Origin: Mesorhabditis belari
Taxonomy: Eukaryota; Nematoda; Chromadorea; Rhabditida; Rhabditidae
NCBI GenBank assembly: GCA_958450365.1
Contig: CAUEEP010000433.1
Span: 186,001-250,000 of the forward strand
Direction of reading: 5' to 3'
Length of the DNA stretch: 64,000 bases
Part shown: positions 23,138 through 34,059 of the stretch, in pieces
How the letters are laid out: every line of letters begins with the position of its first letter
How positions within the stretch are numbered: position 1 is the stretch's first letter
Translations under genes and position numbers: made by a program
The notes under the pieces: generated by a model
What the model was told of the DNA's origin: nothing
What the model saw: the letters and a program-made list of their open reading frames with translations, nothing else
The model's database searches: none

Positions 23138-23586
23138 ATGTCTGTTCAACCAGTCAACCCAAAGCCGTTCCTCAACGGACTCGCCGCAGAGCCAGTTGTG
23201 TGCAGATTCAAGTCGGGAATCGAATATCAAGGCGTCCTTATCTCGGTCGACGGTTACATGAATGTCCAGGTGGGGTTGTCTTTGTGTACAGTTTTTATGG
23301 CATAGCTTAAAGCTAGTTTGGAGAGGTACGTTCTGAATTTTGTTAGTTTTGATGTCGCTTGTGAACCGTCAGATATATGACGAGTAAGCTTGCTTAGGCC
23401 TAGGCATTCACAAATAAAATTTTCATCTTTTAGATGGCTAACGCGAAGGAATAGATTGATGGAACAAACACTGGAGCTTGGGGAGAAATGTTAATAAGGT
23501 GATTAGTGTGACTTTTGTCTAATTTGTTTAAATCTGGATGCAACAACATCCTCTACATCGGAGGCGCCGAAGACTCGGACGTTTGA
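23138..23586 (+). pseudogene. Small nuclear ribonucleoprotein SmF (SNRPF) relic
   Basis: SmF is one of seven Sm proteins forming the ring on spliceosomal snRNAs. Exon 1 (23138-23269) encodes [18 protein letters not shown] and [15 protein letters not shown], the Sm1 motif. Exon 2 (from 23434) has IDGTNTGAWGEMLIR of the Sm2 motif, but TAG at 23452-23454 replaces the usual Tyr before it. Exon 3 (about 23538-23586) encodes CNNILYIGGAEDSDV and a stop. Its acceptor reads GG instead of AG just before ATGC. With a nonsense codon and a lost splice site, this is a decaying copy; a functional SmF gene must lie elsewhere. Length and intron layout otherwise fit the family. AATAAA occurs near 23670. Confidence 0.85.
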
Positions 23587-23697
23587 TCGCCTAGTTTTCA
23601 TTATTTATCATTTTGCTGACTTGTTGAGTGTGTAACGTTATGAGTGTGTATCTCTTCCGTATATTTATGAATAAAGGTTAATTTGTTCAGTTAATGG

Positions 23698-25670
23698 GAC
23701 CGTAGCCGTGGGGACCATGAACGTTCACCAGAAAGCCGCAGAGGTGGCGACCGTTCACCGAAAAGGCGAAGACGGTTAGTCTTAAAAAATGGCTTTGTTT
23801 ACAGCTGATTGAGGTCACCATCTCCTAAACGTAAAGCTTCTCCAGAAAGACGAAGACGATAATAGAGCTTTGCACCTTTTTTTGATGAAAATTATTTAGA
23901 TCTCTATCACCAAGGCGTGATGACAGTCCTGAGCGGCGGAAACGTTTAGTTTAACCTGGGTTGCATTCAGTATTAGTAATTTAGGTCGCTAACACCAAAA
24001 CGTGCTCGACTCGAAAAGGCAAAAAAAGGAAGCTCTTCAAAAAGTATACAAGAAAACTTTGTTGAAGTAAATACATTTTAGGAAAAGAAAGAGCCTTTTG
24101 ATTTATTGCGTTCTCGCACTGGAGGCGCATACATCCCACCAGCGAAGCTGAAGTTGATGCAAGAACAAATCCAGGTAATGCATCAAATGATAACGTGACC
24201 ACAGAAAAAATTTAGGACAAATCGGGTGAGCAATTTCGACGATTGAATTGGGAGCGTCTGAGGAAAAAGATCCACGGTCTCGTCAATAAAGTCAACGCCA
24301 GCAATCTTGTCGGAATTGTGCGAGAGCTTCTTCAAGAAAACATTATCCGTGGAAAGTTTGATTTCAGCATTTTCTCAAGTAAACGAAATTTTAGGGGTTT
24401 GCTGACTCGATCGATAATTCAAGCACAAGCCTTTTCTCCAACATTTTCACATGTATACGCTGGTTTGGTTGGAGTGATTAATTCCAAGTTTCTTGTTATT
24501 GGTGAATTGACACACTTAAGTATGTTTCACAGTTTTAGGCTTTAGGAATTATGTATTTAGGCGTTTGATTGTGCGGTTCAAGCGATCTTCTCGTCGAAAC
24601 TACAAAGCAACAACGGTGACTTTCAGTAGATTTCTCGCACATTGGATCAATCAACAAATGGTATGCTGTTTTTCTTTGAATATGAATTCGATGCATATTT
24701 AGGCTCACGAGTTGCTTCCTCTTGAGATCATTCTTTTGATGCTTAAAACACCAACGGAAGATTGTGTGTATTGCTTTTCTGAAAGAATGTGGCGCGAAAC
24801 TGACAGAGGTTTGCTTTATTTAGGAGCGCTTATTGAGGAATGATTTGTTAGATTGCCCCGCGTTCCTTGGACAATGTTTTCTCAAGACTTCGAAACATTC
24901 TTGCTGAAGCATAATTGGATTCACGTATCCGTTATATGATTGAAACTGCAATCGCAATCGGAGAGATAAATTTGCGGTCAGTTTTTAGTTCTATTGCCTG
25001 GCAAAGTTTATTCTTTAAGGACTACCCGACTTTAATTGATAAACTCGATCTTATTTCGGGAGGGGACCAAATTGCACATACACTTTCCCTTGAAGATGCT
25101 ATCGATCCTGAAAATATGCTTAGTGGGTGAACTAAAAAATTTAATTGTCGATCAACTTGGCTTTCAAACAAACTTTACAGACATTTTCAAATTGGATCCC
25201 GATTTTGAGAAAAATGATGCTGCCTGCGACGAGATCCGTGAACAAATCATTGGTGACGCCGGTGAAAGTGAAGAGGAATCAGAAGAAGGGGACGAAAAGG
25301 AAGAAGGTGACGAGGAGGCAGCTGCAAACGGTAGACATTCAATTTTGTCGATTTAAATTTTATAATATTACGATATTGATATTACGAAACTGAGGAATAT
25401 GCGTCGTTGAATCAGTCATTTGCATTTCACAGATGCCATTACTTGAGATGTAAGTCTTTATGCGAAGATTAACTTTTTCGTATCCAGATTTAAAGTGTTC
25501 AAATTTTGGTTTTGAGCGAGATCCATTTGAACGAGAATGAGACAACTTCTTCGGGCAGGATTTACATGAAAATCATTTTCCTTGAATCGGCTCAAATGAT
25601 GGGACTTCCAAAGCTGTATGAAAGAATCTGTGATCCGTAAGTTTAGAGATTTTCTAGAATTCATTAATCT
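23698..25670 (+). pseudogene. CWC22 (LET-858/nucampholin) splicing factor, copy B
   Basis: RS-rich N-terminal exons (ERSPESRRGG, SPKRRRR; 23698-24060) are followed by FDLLRSRTGGAYIPPAKLKL, then the MIF4G start [20 protein letters not shown] and [15 protein letters not shown] (24080-24520). Then come KRLIVRFKRSSRR and LINQQM (to 24659). Damage follows: a 7-base loss near 24757 versus copy A, a TAA in LAEA*L near 24910, and a 1-base loss near 24956. An acidic linker ends at 25356. The first MA3 exons are missing, because the sequence jumps to late MA3 exons near 25376 (DITKLRNM) and ERICDP (about 25640). It complements copy A, which lost other exons. It is clearly CWC22 and clearly non-functional. 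Confidence 0.85.
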
Positions 25671-25689
25671 TTAGTACAGTCATGGACAA

Positions 25690-26160
25690 AAGTCTTTTAA
25701 CATTGGTTTTTAGAAGTGTGTTCTTTGTAAATCTTGGTCCAAATCCGAGCAATTTGCAAACGGTTAAAAGATTTAAAGAGCTTATTATCTCTTAAAGATG
25801 GATTTAACAATTTATCAGGTGTCATGAACTTTTTAATAAAACAAAAATTGGGCCAAAAATTGATGGCCTGATTGAATTGATTTTTTTTAATTTTCTTGGA
25901 AATGGAAAAGTTCTTGGAGCAGAGGAAACCCACCGATCTCAACACAAATGTTTGTTTCTCCAAAAATGGGACAGAATCTGTTGCGAAAGTTCTGGGGGAA
26001 TCGATGGAAATCATTTGATAATCTCTTTCGAGGAGCACAACAAATACGGACGATTGGAGAATCAATTCCTGTTCTCAACGAACACCATTACGGATCATCT
26101 TTCCAAAAAAAATCGTCACATTGAGCCCTTTCAAACCGAAGTTCCCTGTCATTTGTAAAT
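25690..26160 (+). other. Segment Y, copy B
   Basis: This is the duplicate of 3570-4020, lying between CWC22 copy B and lectin copy 5. The open phrase FEEHNKYGRLENQFLFSTNT is conserved with copy A and changes little, which hints at past coding constraint. No family was recognised. Upstream of the lectin, 26161-26400 shares a pyrimidine-rich tract and a TTTTGTAG-type acceptor with the other lectin copies. Confidence 0.4.
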
Positions 26161-26409
26161 CGTTATTTACTCAATTCAATTTACTGTACGGCAGATGTGA
26201 GCCAACTGTTGCATTCCCATTCCCCATTCCCCTCCTTTCTCTTTATTTTCCGTGGTAAGAAATCCCTATTTTGCTTGATAAAAAATTTTTTGTTTGATTT
26301 TGTCTTTTCTCATCAATTATGCCTCTTTAGTAGCTGTTTCCTTTAATTTTCACTTGCTCTTCGACAAAATTCAGTCATTCTGTAGGCATCCAATCGTCTA
26401 GCAACCGAA

Positions 26410-28865
26410 ATGGACAATCTCTCGAATCTTCCTTCTCGATGTCTTCAGAACATCTCTTCTTTTTCCAAATCTCCAGAAATGCCCGAAATGACTGAAGAAT
26501 TGCCTGAAAAGAGTGTCAAACGCATAGAAGAATCGGCCATCTCGTTGAAGAAAATCGCCCAACTCGAAGCCGATTTGTGGGTTTTTCGCCAAATCTTTGC
26601 TTCTATCAAAAACAGTCTTTAATTTAATCGAAGAGTTTAGGGAAGAAATGAAAAAGGACAAAGACATCGAGATGAGTCGATGGACAGCAAAAATCGCTCA
26701 AATCGAGGCGAAGTTGGAGGCCGATTTCGTTGACGAAAGGGAGAGAAATCGAGAATTGGAAAGGAAAATCGCCGAGGCAAAAAGGAAGAACGACGATCTC
26801 GAGGCACAATTGTACTAATTTTGTAACTTTCTTTGCTGACAAGCTCAATATATGGTTTAGATGCGAACTTTTTTCAGAAGAACTCGAAATACGGAAGTGA
26901 GGGAAGGAAAGACCAAGATTGGAGAGCTCGACGGGAAAATCAACGCGTTGCAGAGCAAAATCTCTGGCTTTGAGACCCAAATGTGAGTTTATTTGGTACC
27001 TCTTGTCGACTGAGACTTGAGAAAACAGTTTCTTCACTACCAAAACACCCATTCCACTCAATCCAATCAGCTCCTCTCTAGACAATTTGAAAGGGAAAAA
27101 AAACGGCCGAAATCATGAAGTTGCGGGCAGATTTACGCATTTTTTTTAAGGAAAAGGATTTAGTATTTGTTCAAAAAATCTGGCTTATCTTTTTCAGTGA
27201 ATGTGAACAAAAGGAAAGAAGTGATGAATTCACAAAGATCAACTCAAAAATTTCGCAAAGTGATGATCGATCGACGAAGATTGGTGCTGATTTGAAAGAG
27301 ATGTGAGTCTTGAGATCCCTTAAAGAAATATCTGAGAATGAAACACTTCTAGAGATTCCGAAGTCGCCGAAATGTCAAGGAAAATGGCGAAGTTGGAGAC
27401 TGATTTGGTTGACGAAAGGGAGAGAAATCGAGAATTGGAAAGGAAAATCGCCGAGACGAAAAGGAAGAACGACGATCTCGAGGCACAATTGTACTAATTT
27501 TGTAACTTTCTTTTCTGACAGGCTCAACAGAAAATATAAATAAAAATCGATTTGTTTCTAGAAAAACTCAAAATTCCAAGATTTTAGAGATTCCCAAGTC
27601 GCCGAAATGTCAAGGACCATCTCCGCGAGAATGGCTCAAAACACGACAGATTTAATGGAGAAAATCACGAAGTTGGAGGCTGATTTGTGGGTTCAACAAT
27701 ATTAGAATCTAACTATTTCCTGTAGACTGAGACTTGAGAAAACAGTTTTTTTGACTCTCAAAACACCCATTCCACTCAATCCAATCAATTCCTCTCTAGA
27801 CGATTTGAAAGGATCAAAACAGTCGAAATCGCGAAGTTGCAGGCAGATTTGTGAGTTTTTTAAGTAACGATTGAGTCTTGGTCTAAAAAATCTGGAGTAA
27901 AGTTTTTCGAAGAAACTCAGAAATCGACCGATGACTTTCTCGGATCTGGATGGATGGTCATATTTGGCAAAAACCGCTTCTTGGTACAAGGTTTGGTGGA
28001 TGTTGTGAACCAGGATTATCTTCATCTCAAGGCTTTCGATCAAGAAATGACATTCGATGAAGCCGAGGCATATTGTACGAGTCGAAAGATCCATTTAGTC
28101 TCAATTCACAGTCAGGAAGAGAACGATTTTGTTCAGGAACTCGGTAAGAAATCGAAATGATTCAATTCTGAAAATTCAGGGTTTTTGTAGAAATTTATGC
28201 TTTATAAACCAAAAACAACCGATATTTATTTCAGCGGAAACTGTTCGTTCGGATTCTTTGTTCTGGATCGGACTGAAGGTAGAATTTTTCTTGTTGAAAG
28301 AAATTAATAAATAGAAAGTGATGATTCTTTCATCCCTTTTCGGTAGACTCTTTGTGAAAAAATGATTCGTTTGACTGATAGTTCTTTGATAGAAATAATG
28401 GTTTCAATTGAGAAATTAGAGGAATTTCAATAATAAGAAAGGAATATCGGATCGAAATATCAATGTCTAAGCATAAAAATTTAAAAAATCAAAGATCAAC
28501 GGTGAAACAGAAAAATTTCTTTATTCAGGGAAATCCGAACAAAGGAAATGCTTTTGAATGGACGGATGGAAGTTCGGTGGTTTTCAGGAATTGGCATCTT
28601 GGACAACCGGATTCGTACGCCCACGCTTTGGTGAGATTTTCAGGGTGAAATCATCGACATTTATTCCAGTTGCCAATGTATCATTAATCGCAAAGATTTT
28701 GCTCAATCTTAGGAGTTTTTTGTGTAAAATAACGCAAAGTGTTTTATCAAAAGATTTCCATCAGAAATGAACACATTTCAGCTTGATAGCTACGATGGGG
28801 AATGGTGGTCCGCTTCTCTTACCTCTCAGTGGCGTTTCATCTGCAAAACCAGCTCTCAATTCTGA
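26410..28865 (+). pseudogene. Coiled-coil C-type lectin, copy 5, with extra coil exons
   Basis: Exon 1 begins MDNLSNLPSRCLQNISSF. Exon 2, after TTTAG at 26640, encodes EEMKKDKDIEMSRWTAKIAQ and the ERNRELERKIAEAKRK coil. Exon 3 is TRNTEVREGKTKIGELDGKI. The next exon has one base fewer in an A8 run near 27100 than copy 2, shifting the frame. Then come ECEQKERSDEFTKINSKISQ (27199-27302) and two tandem exons starting DSEVAEMSRKM and DSQVAEMSRTI (27352-27690). The CTLD (about 27900-28145) is undamaged: GWMVIFGKNRFLVQGLVDVV, MTFDEAEAYCTSRKIHLVSI. FWIGLK, NWHLGQPDSYAHAL (QPD tripeptide) and FICKTSSQF follow, with TGA at 28863-28865. Apart from the homopolymer indel it looks intact, so it may be a real gene. 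Confidence 0.7.
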
Positions 28866-29100
28866 TGAATGTTTTGTGTTCTTTTCTTTGGACAAAAACC
28901 AATAAATCCCATTTTATTCAATCTTCTGAAAACACACAATTGCACATTATCTTTTTCTTTATTTCTTCAAAATTCAAAAAAGTTCAAAATCTCATATAAA
29001 GTTTTCCCAAAAACCCGGAATTCCGCCTGAAGCTGAGAGTATTTTGCTCTCTTGTCGCTTCTGAATAGACTATTAGATAAACGCGTTGAACATCAATGGA

Positions 29101-29215
29101 CATCAGCATGAGGAAACTGACAATTCTTCGTGAAGGTCGCTCTTCTCGTCCCTCAACTTGTCGATTTGATTCACAATGCGATTTCTCATCCTGTTCCGAG
29201 GCGTTGATGAACCGG
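29101..29215 (-). pseudogene. Unrecognised family X, copy c (terminal exon)
   Basis: Only the last exon is present on the minus strand, reading VNQIDKLRDEKSDLHEELSV then SSC and a stop. It is tail to tail with lectin copy 5, as in the other units. Upstream of it the sequence passes into the repeat that starts near 29243. Confidence 0.45.
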
Positions 29216-29242
29216 TAAGTTTTGAAAGTTTATTGTAAAGCC

Positions 29243-30000
29243 ATGGAAATCCCGGCCTTAAGAAGCCGTGTAGCTCTGAGTTAACCACCAAATTCGTTAG
29301 ACGTTTTTCGGACTGTTTTTTGTGTTAATTAATCTTTTTTATTGCTTTTATTCAATTTAATAATATTAATCGCATTAGAAAGCTTCCAAATCCCCACATA
29401 AATTCTTTATTTTTGCTTTTCAATAATATTGCGGCTTTAAGCCTTGATGTTAAACAGTTTTTTAACGGTCCAGGCAACGATTATTGCTTTCGTTGTTTCC
29501 ATTCAATTCCCCAAAGCATCTTACAATTAGTTTTGGCCTTCATTGTGGTCCGGCTACGAAAAGTCCTCCACTCGGCTCTCAAATGGAAATAGATTTCTTT
29601 CGCATTTCAAATAGAAACACAAAATCTATCGCGTAAAACAATAATTTCAATTAATCTGACAAAAAAAAAATGAAAAAATGATTGGAAAAAAATGAAAAAG
29701 AAACGACAACACGACGCTCCCATCGACTACCTCAAATGGCGGCGACGTCAATTGGAATGCGAAGTCGCGCGAAAATTAACATTTAAAATTTGCGACAGGA
29801 ATTAAAATTTAACCTGACAACGTCTCGAAATCATTCTCTAGACTAGTTTAGTAGATTCTCTACTAAAATTGAAGATTGATTCAAAAGTATAACTTGCTAG
29901 ATCTTACCGAAAATGATAAAAACACTAAAAAAGGTTAATTAACCCAAAAGAACAGTCCGAGAAACGTCTAACGGATTTGGTAGTTAGCCCAGTTGAAAGA
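29243..30000. repeat. Repeat with inverted ends, shared with 35920-36342
   Basis: Bases 29243-29662 are nearly identical to 35920-36342 in the same orientation. The first 75 bases or so also recur inverted at about 29915-29990 (both contain a CGTTAGACGTTT core), so the pair may be ends of a DNA element of roughly 720 bases. No transposase was recognised inside. The minus frame at 30314-29925 crosses one end and is probably not a gene. Beyond, 30000-30580 holds nothing else supported. Confidence 0.5.
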
Positions 30001-30678
30001 TCTGGGAATTCAGTTCTTTGAACAGTTTGAAAAAGCTTAAGAGAATAGAGAACAGTTTGACAAAACAGAATTCCGATTTTCAGCCAAAAAGCGATCTTGA
30101 TGATGAACGGGATTTGATAGGAACAGATCTGATTGCAGACAAGATGGACAATCAGAATATTGATCCATTTTGATTCATGAATTATTTGATGTTTTTTCAG
30201 ACTTTGATTCGTTAGCGTCACTCTCTCCACTTTCACTGATTTCTCCTTTGGTTTTTGAAAGGATAAAGCAGTTGTAAGACTGAAAATATTGTAAGGAAAT
30301 TTACCTTGCAGCAAAACTGAATATCCTGAAAGTTTGCACTAATAACGGGAAAAGAGCTCGCAGATTATCATTGAAAAGAAAAGAGATAGAAAATATCGAG
30401 TCGAATCGTTTGGGCAAGTGTAAGGGCTGAGTTGTCTAACAACTAAAAATCCGAGAGTTTGTTTTTTTGATTGAAGAATTCACCTGATCAAGAGTCGTTC
30501 GCTTCTTGGCGCCTTATTTTTCCTCTTTTGGCTTAGCTGAAAGAACTTTGTTTGAAATCCAATCAACTCAACCGGCTTCAAATCCAAGTTTTTTGAATAG
30601 ATCTTTCAGTTTTTGAATGTTAAACCGTTTTAAACTGACAATTGCCTTGTAATGTCCGTCTGTTTTAAAAAGATTTAT

Positions 30679-33420
30679 TCAAAATTTTTCTAAAAATGCC
30701 TTTTCTTTGGCCAAACGACTATTTGACGGTTTTTTGCAAACGAAACGAGCAAAGCTTTGTCCAACATTTGTATAAGACCAGGTCCGATAATTACATGATG
30801 GATCATTTGAAATCTAAAATAGATAATCTAATAAAATGCAGTCAATCAATAACAGTCGTTTGCAATTATTGTTGAAAATCACACTTACAACATAGTAATA
30901 CATATCGCTATAAGGTGAACCAAATGTAAAGTCAGCACGAGATCCATCAGTCCAAGTTCCAACACTAACTATTCCATTCCCATCATAGCCGATCCAAGCC
31001 CATTGCCAACTACATGGACGATTGTCAGGAGTTGTGATCGGTATTTGCATTACGTTTGCATATACAAGATCTAAAGATAACTTCAAAGTTTGTGTTAATT
31101 GTATGAGGATTCTACAGGGTGGCCGACGAAATTTGACGCAAGGTTTTTGCCTCGTAGATGATGCCGGGTTTATCAAAACCTATTGAACGAATATCCAAAG
31201 ATGTAGCAAATTTCTTTGAGTTTCTGGAACTTATAACTATTTTACAAGAATTCTCCTAGTTCTTGAGTTAGGCCCTTTTCAGCGCCTTTCAAAAAAAGCC
31301 TTGGAATCTCATAGAAAAATAGGAAAAAGTCTTTTACACACCATTTTCATCACCACTCCATAAAAAACGGCAAAAATCGAGGGTCTGTAACAGACTCAAG
31401 ATGCACTTTTAAGTCAAGTGTTTGGTTTCAAAAAATTAGTTACATAATTTTGACTAAATTTTATTTCAGATATTTTAGCTAATAATGCATTTTGCAAAAG
31501 ATATTTAACCTCAAACTTTAAAAAAAACAAGCAGCGGCGCCTTTTTTGGAGGGCGCGGAAAAGGGCATAACTCAAGAGCTAGGAGAACTCTTGTAAAATA
31601 GTTATAAGTTCCAGAAACTACAAAAAATTTGCTACATCTTTGGATCTGAGTTCAATAGGTTTTGATAAACCCGGCATCATCTACGAGGCAAGAACCTCTG
31701 GCCAAATTTCGTCGGCCACCCCGTAGATTGTTTAGGAAAAGGAAAATTGCAAACTCGGTTTTGTGATTTTTTTGCTGCAAGTTTTATTGGGGTTTATGTA
31801 CGATTGAATTTTCCAGGAATTACCTATGCAACTGCCGTCTTATGTATCATTTGACGGTGTGACATTTGCAGCTCTGATTATCTTTGCATTATTCTTACCG
31901 ATCGCGTACGTTCTCTTCAAAAATTACGTCCCTATTTGCATGTAATTTGCGTCGCTTTTTTGTCTTATTCTCTCCGCTCAAATTTGTTTTTTTTTTAGTT
32001 TTTCGAAGGAACTTGTTTTTGTGGCTTTTCGCCCTCTTGGATTTGGAGTTTTGCCCTCGTTCTTTCGGGATTTAATGCTTTAATAAAAAGACGCCCACTT
32101 TGTTTTTGTAATGTGTAATGTTCCTTTTTCTGTCTTTCTGTACTAATAAACCGTAAAATTATAAATCCGATTCACTTTAAGTAGTTTAAAGTAAATTGTA
32201 AATTGGATTTATAATTTTTTCTTCTTAAGCTTCTAAATTCTGTTTGGATAGCTGGTCTAACATTAGAGCAAGAATTTGCTAATATTTGTGTTGCCATCGA
32301 CGAAACGTTATGCGTTGAGTACTCGTATCATGAGCGTTAGCCTTATGCTGGATGTTGCGTGTTCTTATTGTTGTGAGTGCTTTGGGAAAACCCGTTTAAC
32401 CTTTTGTACTACTCGGCTATTCTGAAACAAAATCATCCCCGAAGATTAAAGTGGGTCACACCCCGAACTTACCAAACACAAAATTGTTTTCGTTTCCTGA
32501 ATGAATCGAGACCAAATGGGAATCCATTCTTCTGCAATTAGCCTCAGCTGCTGTGAAATTGTATAGTTGCCAATAAACGCCATCAGCGTAGGTGAAATTC
32601 TAGAACTAACACTGGTGATTCAAAAGAAGGATACCTGCAAGAAATAGCAATAATCAGTTTGTTCGTTATATAGCCAGCCATCAGGACATTGAAAATCTGG
32701 AAGGCAGTATGGATACGATTTCGTTTCATTTGGCTTACCATCTCCATTGATTGAACAGAAAAATGGACGAGCAAATGAACATTCAGCTGCCAGCCAAGAT
32801 CCACTTTGAGGATCCATTATTGTGCAAAGACTTGTATTGCTCGAGTTATTTGGTTCATCTAAACGATAACTAGTTAAACTTGATTAACATCTATCTACAG
32901 AATCAATCAAAATTTTCAAATAAACTCACTGAGAGCCCAATTCTGATAAGTGAGCGGTGATCCATCCGCGTAAACCCAAACGTTATTCATTTTCCTTTCG
33001 ACTCCAATATACGGTGATAGATTGTTCAACGCTTAAAATATTGAAATTTATGTTAATTTATCGGATTACCTTGCTTAGTCATTGCTGATACATAAGTGTT
33101 TTCAAAAATGTTCTGAATTTTCACTGGAACTCCGCCAAGAGATCGACAAAAGAGACTGGCATCAAGGTAGAATTTGGCTGAATTGGGCATTTTTTTTCTA
33201 GTTTTTGACTGATTTTTGATTCAAAGCTTGTCTCTAATGGATTCAGTTGCTATTTTAACCGTTTTTGATTTAATTTTACGCCGTTTCCTTTCCAAAGCTT
33301 ACTTTGATCAACCACAAACATGCACACATCTTCATTCGGTATTTCAATACTTCCTTCTGGACAATGATAGGCATCCACGAAGCAAAAGAAACCAAAAATA
33401 AAGTAAAGCAATGGATACAT
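30679..33420 (-). CDS. Secreted two-domain C-type lectin (clec-type), arm 1
   Basis: The ATG (33420-33418) opens a hydrophobic signal peptide (YPLLYFIFGFFCFVDA), then YHCPEGSIEIPNEDVCMF. CTLD1 exons: TKFYLDASLFCRSLGGVPVK (about 33170), LNNLSPYIGVERKMNNVWVY with DGSPLTYQNW, and EPNNSSNTSLCTIMDPQSGS ending FARPFFCSI, whose four Cys fit the long CTLD form. CTLD2: DFQCPDGWLYNEQTDYCYFL, NFTYADGVYWQLYNFTAAEA with CRRMDSHLVSIHS, then after a large intron (about 31078-32460) DLVYANVMQIPITTPDNRPC, WAWIGYDGNGIVSVGTWTDG and a last exon ending RFVCKKPS with TGA at 30681-30679 overlapping AATAAA. Reading phases fit across the junctions checked. Likely secreted carbohydrate- or protein-binding; the WND/EPN Ca sites are not obvious. 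It is the inverted paralogue of 41143-42808. Confidence 0.85.
31115..31723. mobile_element. Foldback/MITE-like element CAGGGTGGCCGACG
   Basis: The element begins CAGGGTGGCCGACGAAATTT after TA at 31113-31114 and ends with the inverted equivalent before TA at 31724-31725. The inverted ends are about 190 bases each and the core about 230 bases. No transposase frame is present. It sits inside the big intron of the arm 1 lectin. Arm 2 keeps only one half (42190-42384), so insertion preceded the duplication and arm 2 lost the rest. Confidence 0.75.
31830..31949 (+). CDS. Small membrane protein candidate (39 aa) within a lectin intron
   Basis: An ATG opens MQLPSYVSFDGVTFAALIIF, followed by a continuous hydrophobic helix and KNYVPICM, then TAA. 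One membrane segment covers most of the protein. It lies antisense inside the large intron of the arm 1 lectin and has an AATAAA near 32073 and another near 32147. A CAG acceptor-like site precedes it at about 31817, so it may be a last exon of a larger gene. I do not recognise the family, and chance is possible for so short a frame. Confidence 0.35.
32220..32460. repeat. Repeat shared with 54930-55190
   Basis: Bases 32220-32460 resemble 54930-55190 in the same orientation, including the phrase GGTCACACCCCGAACT at the lectin intron boundary. The second copy must have moved together with the end of the lectin intron. No coding capacity was seen. Confidence 0.6.
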
Positions 33421-33749
33421 TGCTGACTTTTTGGTGAAAGAGTCGGGGATTGTCTAAGATTTTAAGATTTTTTTAGGATAAAACTAATGGGTATGAAAAG
33501 GCAAGAAAAACAACGTGACTTCTCGAGCGCTTATCAACTTTACGTTTTTGTCACACAAATCTAATTCAAATGTGATTTTTATTTTGGCTTTTATCAAGTC
33601 AACAAGCTTTGGCAAGGATTTATTTAGTAAAGTCGAGTCTAAGCCTTCAATTTATTCCAAAAATAATCTTTGTTTGTCGGTTTTCAATTTTTATCACGTT
33701 TCTTTTGCTTTGATTGTGGATTCATACCATTGTCCAGTAATTCTTTGAT

Positions 33750-34056
33750 GGCATTTTACAGACAAATCGAGGACACTCGTTAACCGTTCCACATCCGCAA
33801 GCCCATCGGCGAGTACAGCTATCATTCGCAATTTAAATTCTTAAATTGATTACACAAACTTTTGCAACAAACTGGGTAAACCATGATTTCGGTAGAGCGA
33901 ACCAAGCATGATCTACCGGGGATCCATCAGCCCCACCATCGTTCCCGTTGACGCCAATCCACGCAAACGGCAGAATTCCGGCATCACAAACATTTGAAAC
34001 CACAAGATCTATTGGGTCAATGAACGGTGAGACAGAGCCACGTTCGTTTTTGGAAG
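33750..34056 (-). pseudogene. C-terminal fragment of a second lectin, arm 1
   Basis: On the minus strand this reads IDPIDLVVSNVCDAGILPFA, WIGV, DGSPVDHAWFAL and, after a short gap, RRWACGCGSVNECPRFVCKM, the end of a CTLD. The acceptor before the last exon has AA instead of AG, and arm 2 has the same change, so decay predates the duplication. The 5' side is cut by the mariner at 34060. Confidence 0.7.
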
Positions 34057-34059
34057 CTA

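Noticed and set aside
29925..30314. 129-codon minus-strand frame
   Set aside because: It crosses an inverted repeat end and has no family features; probably chance.
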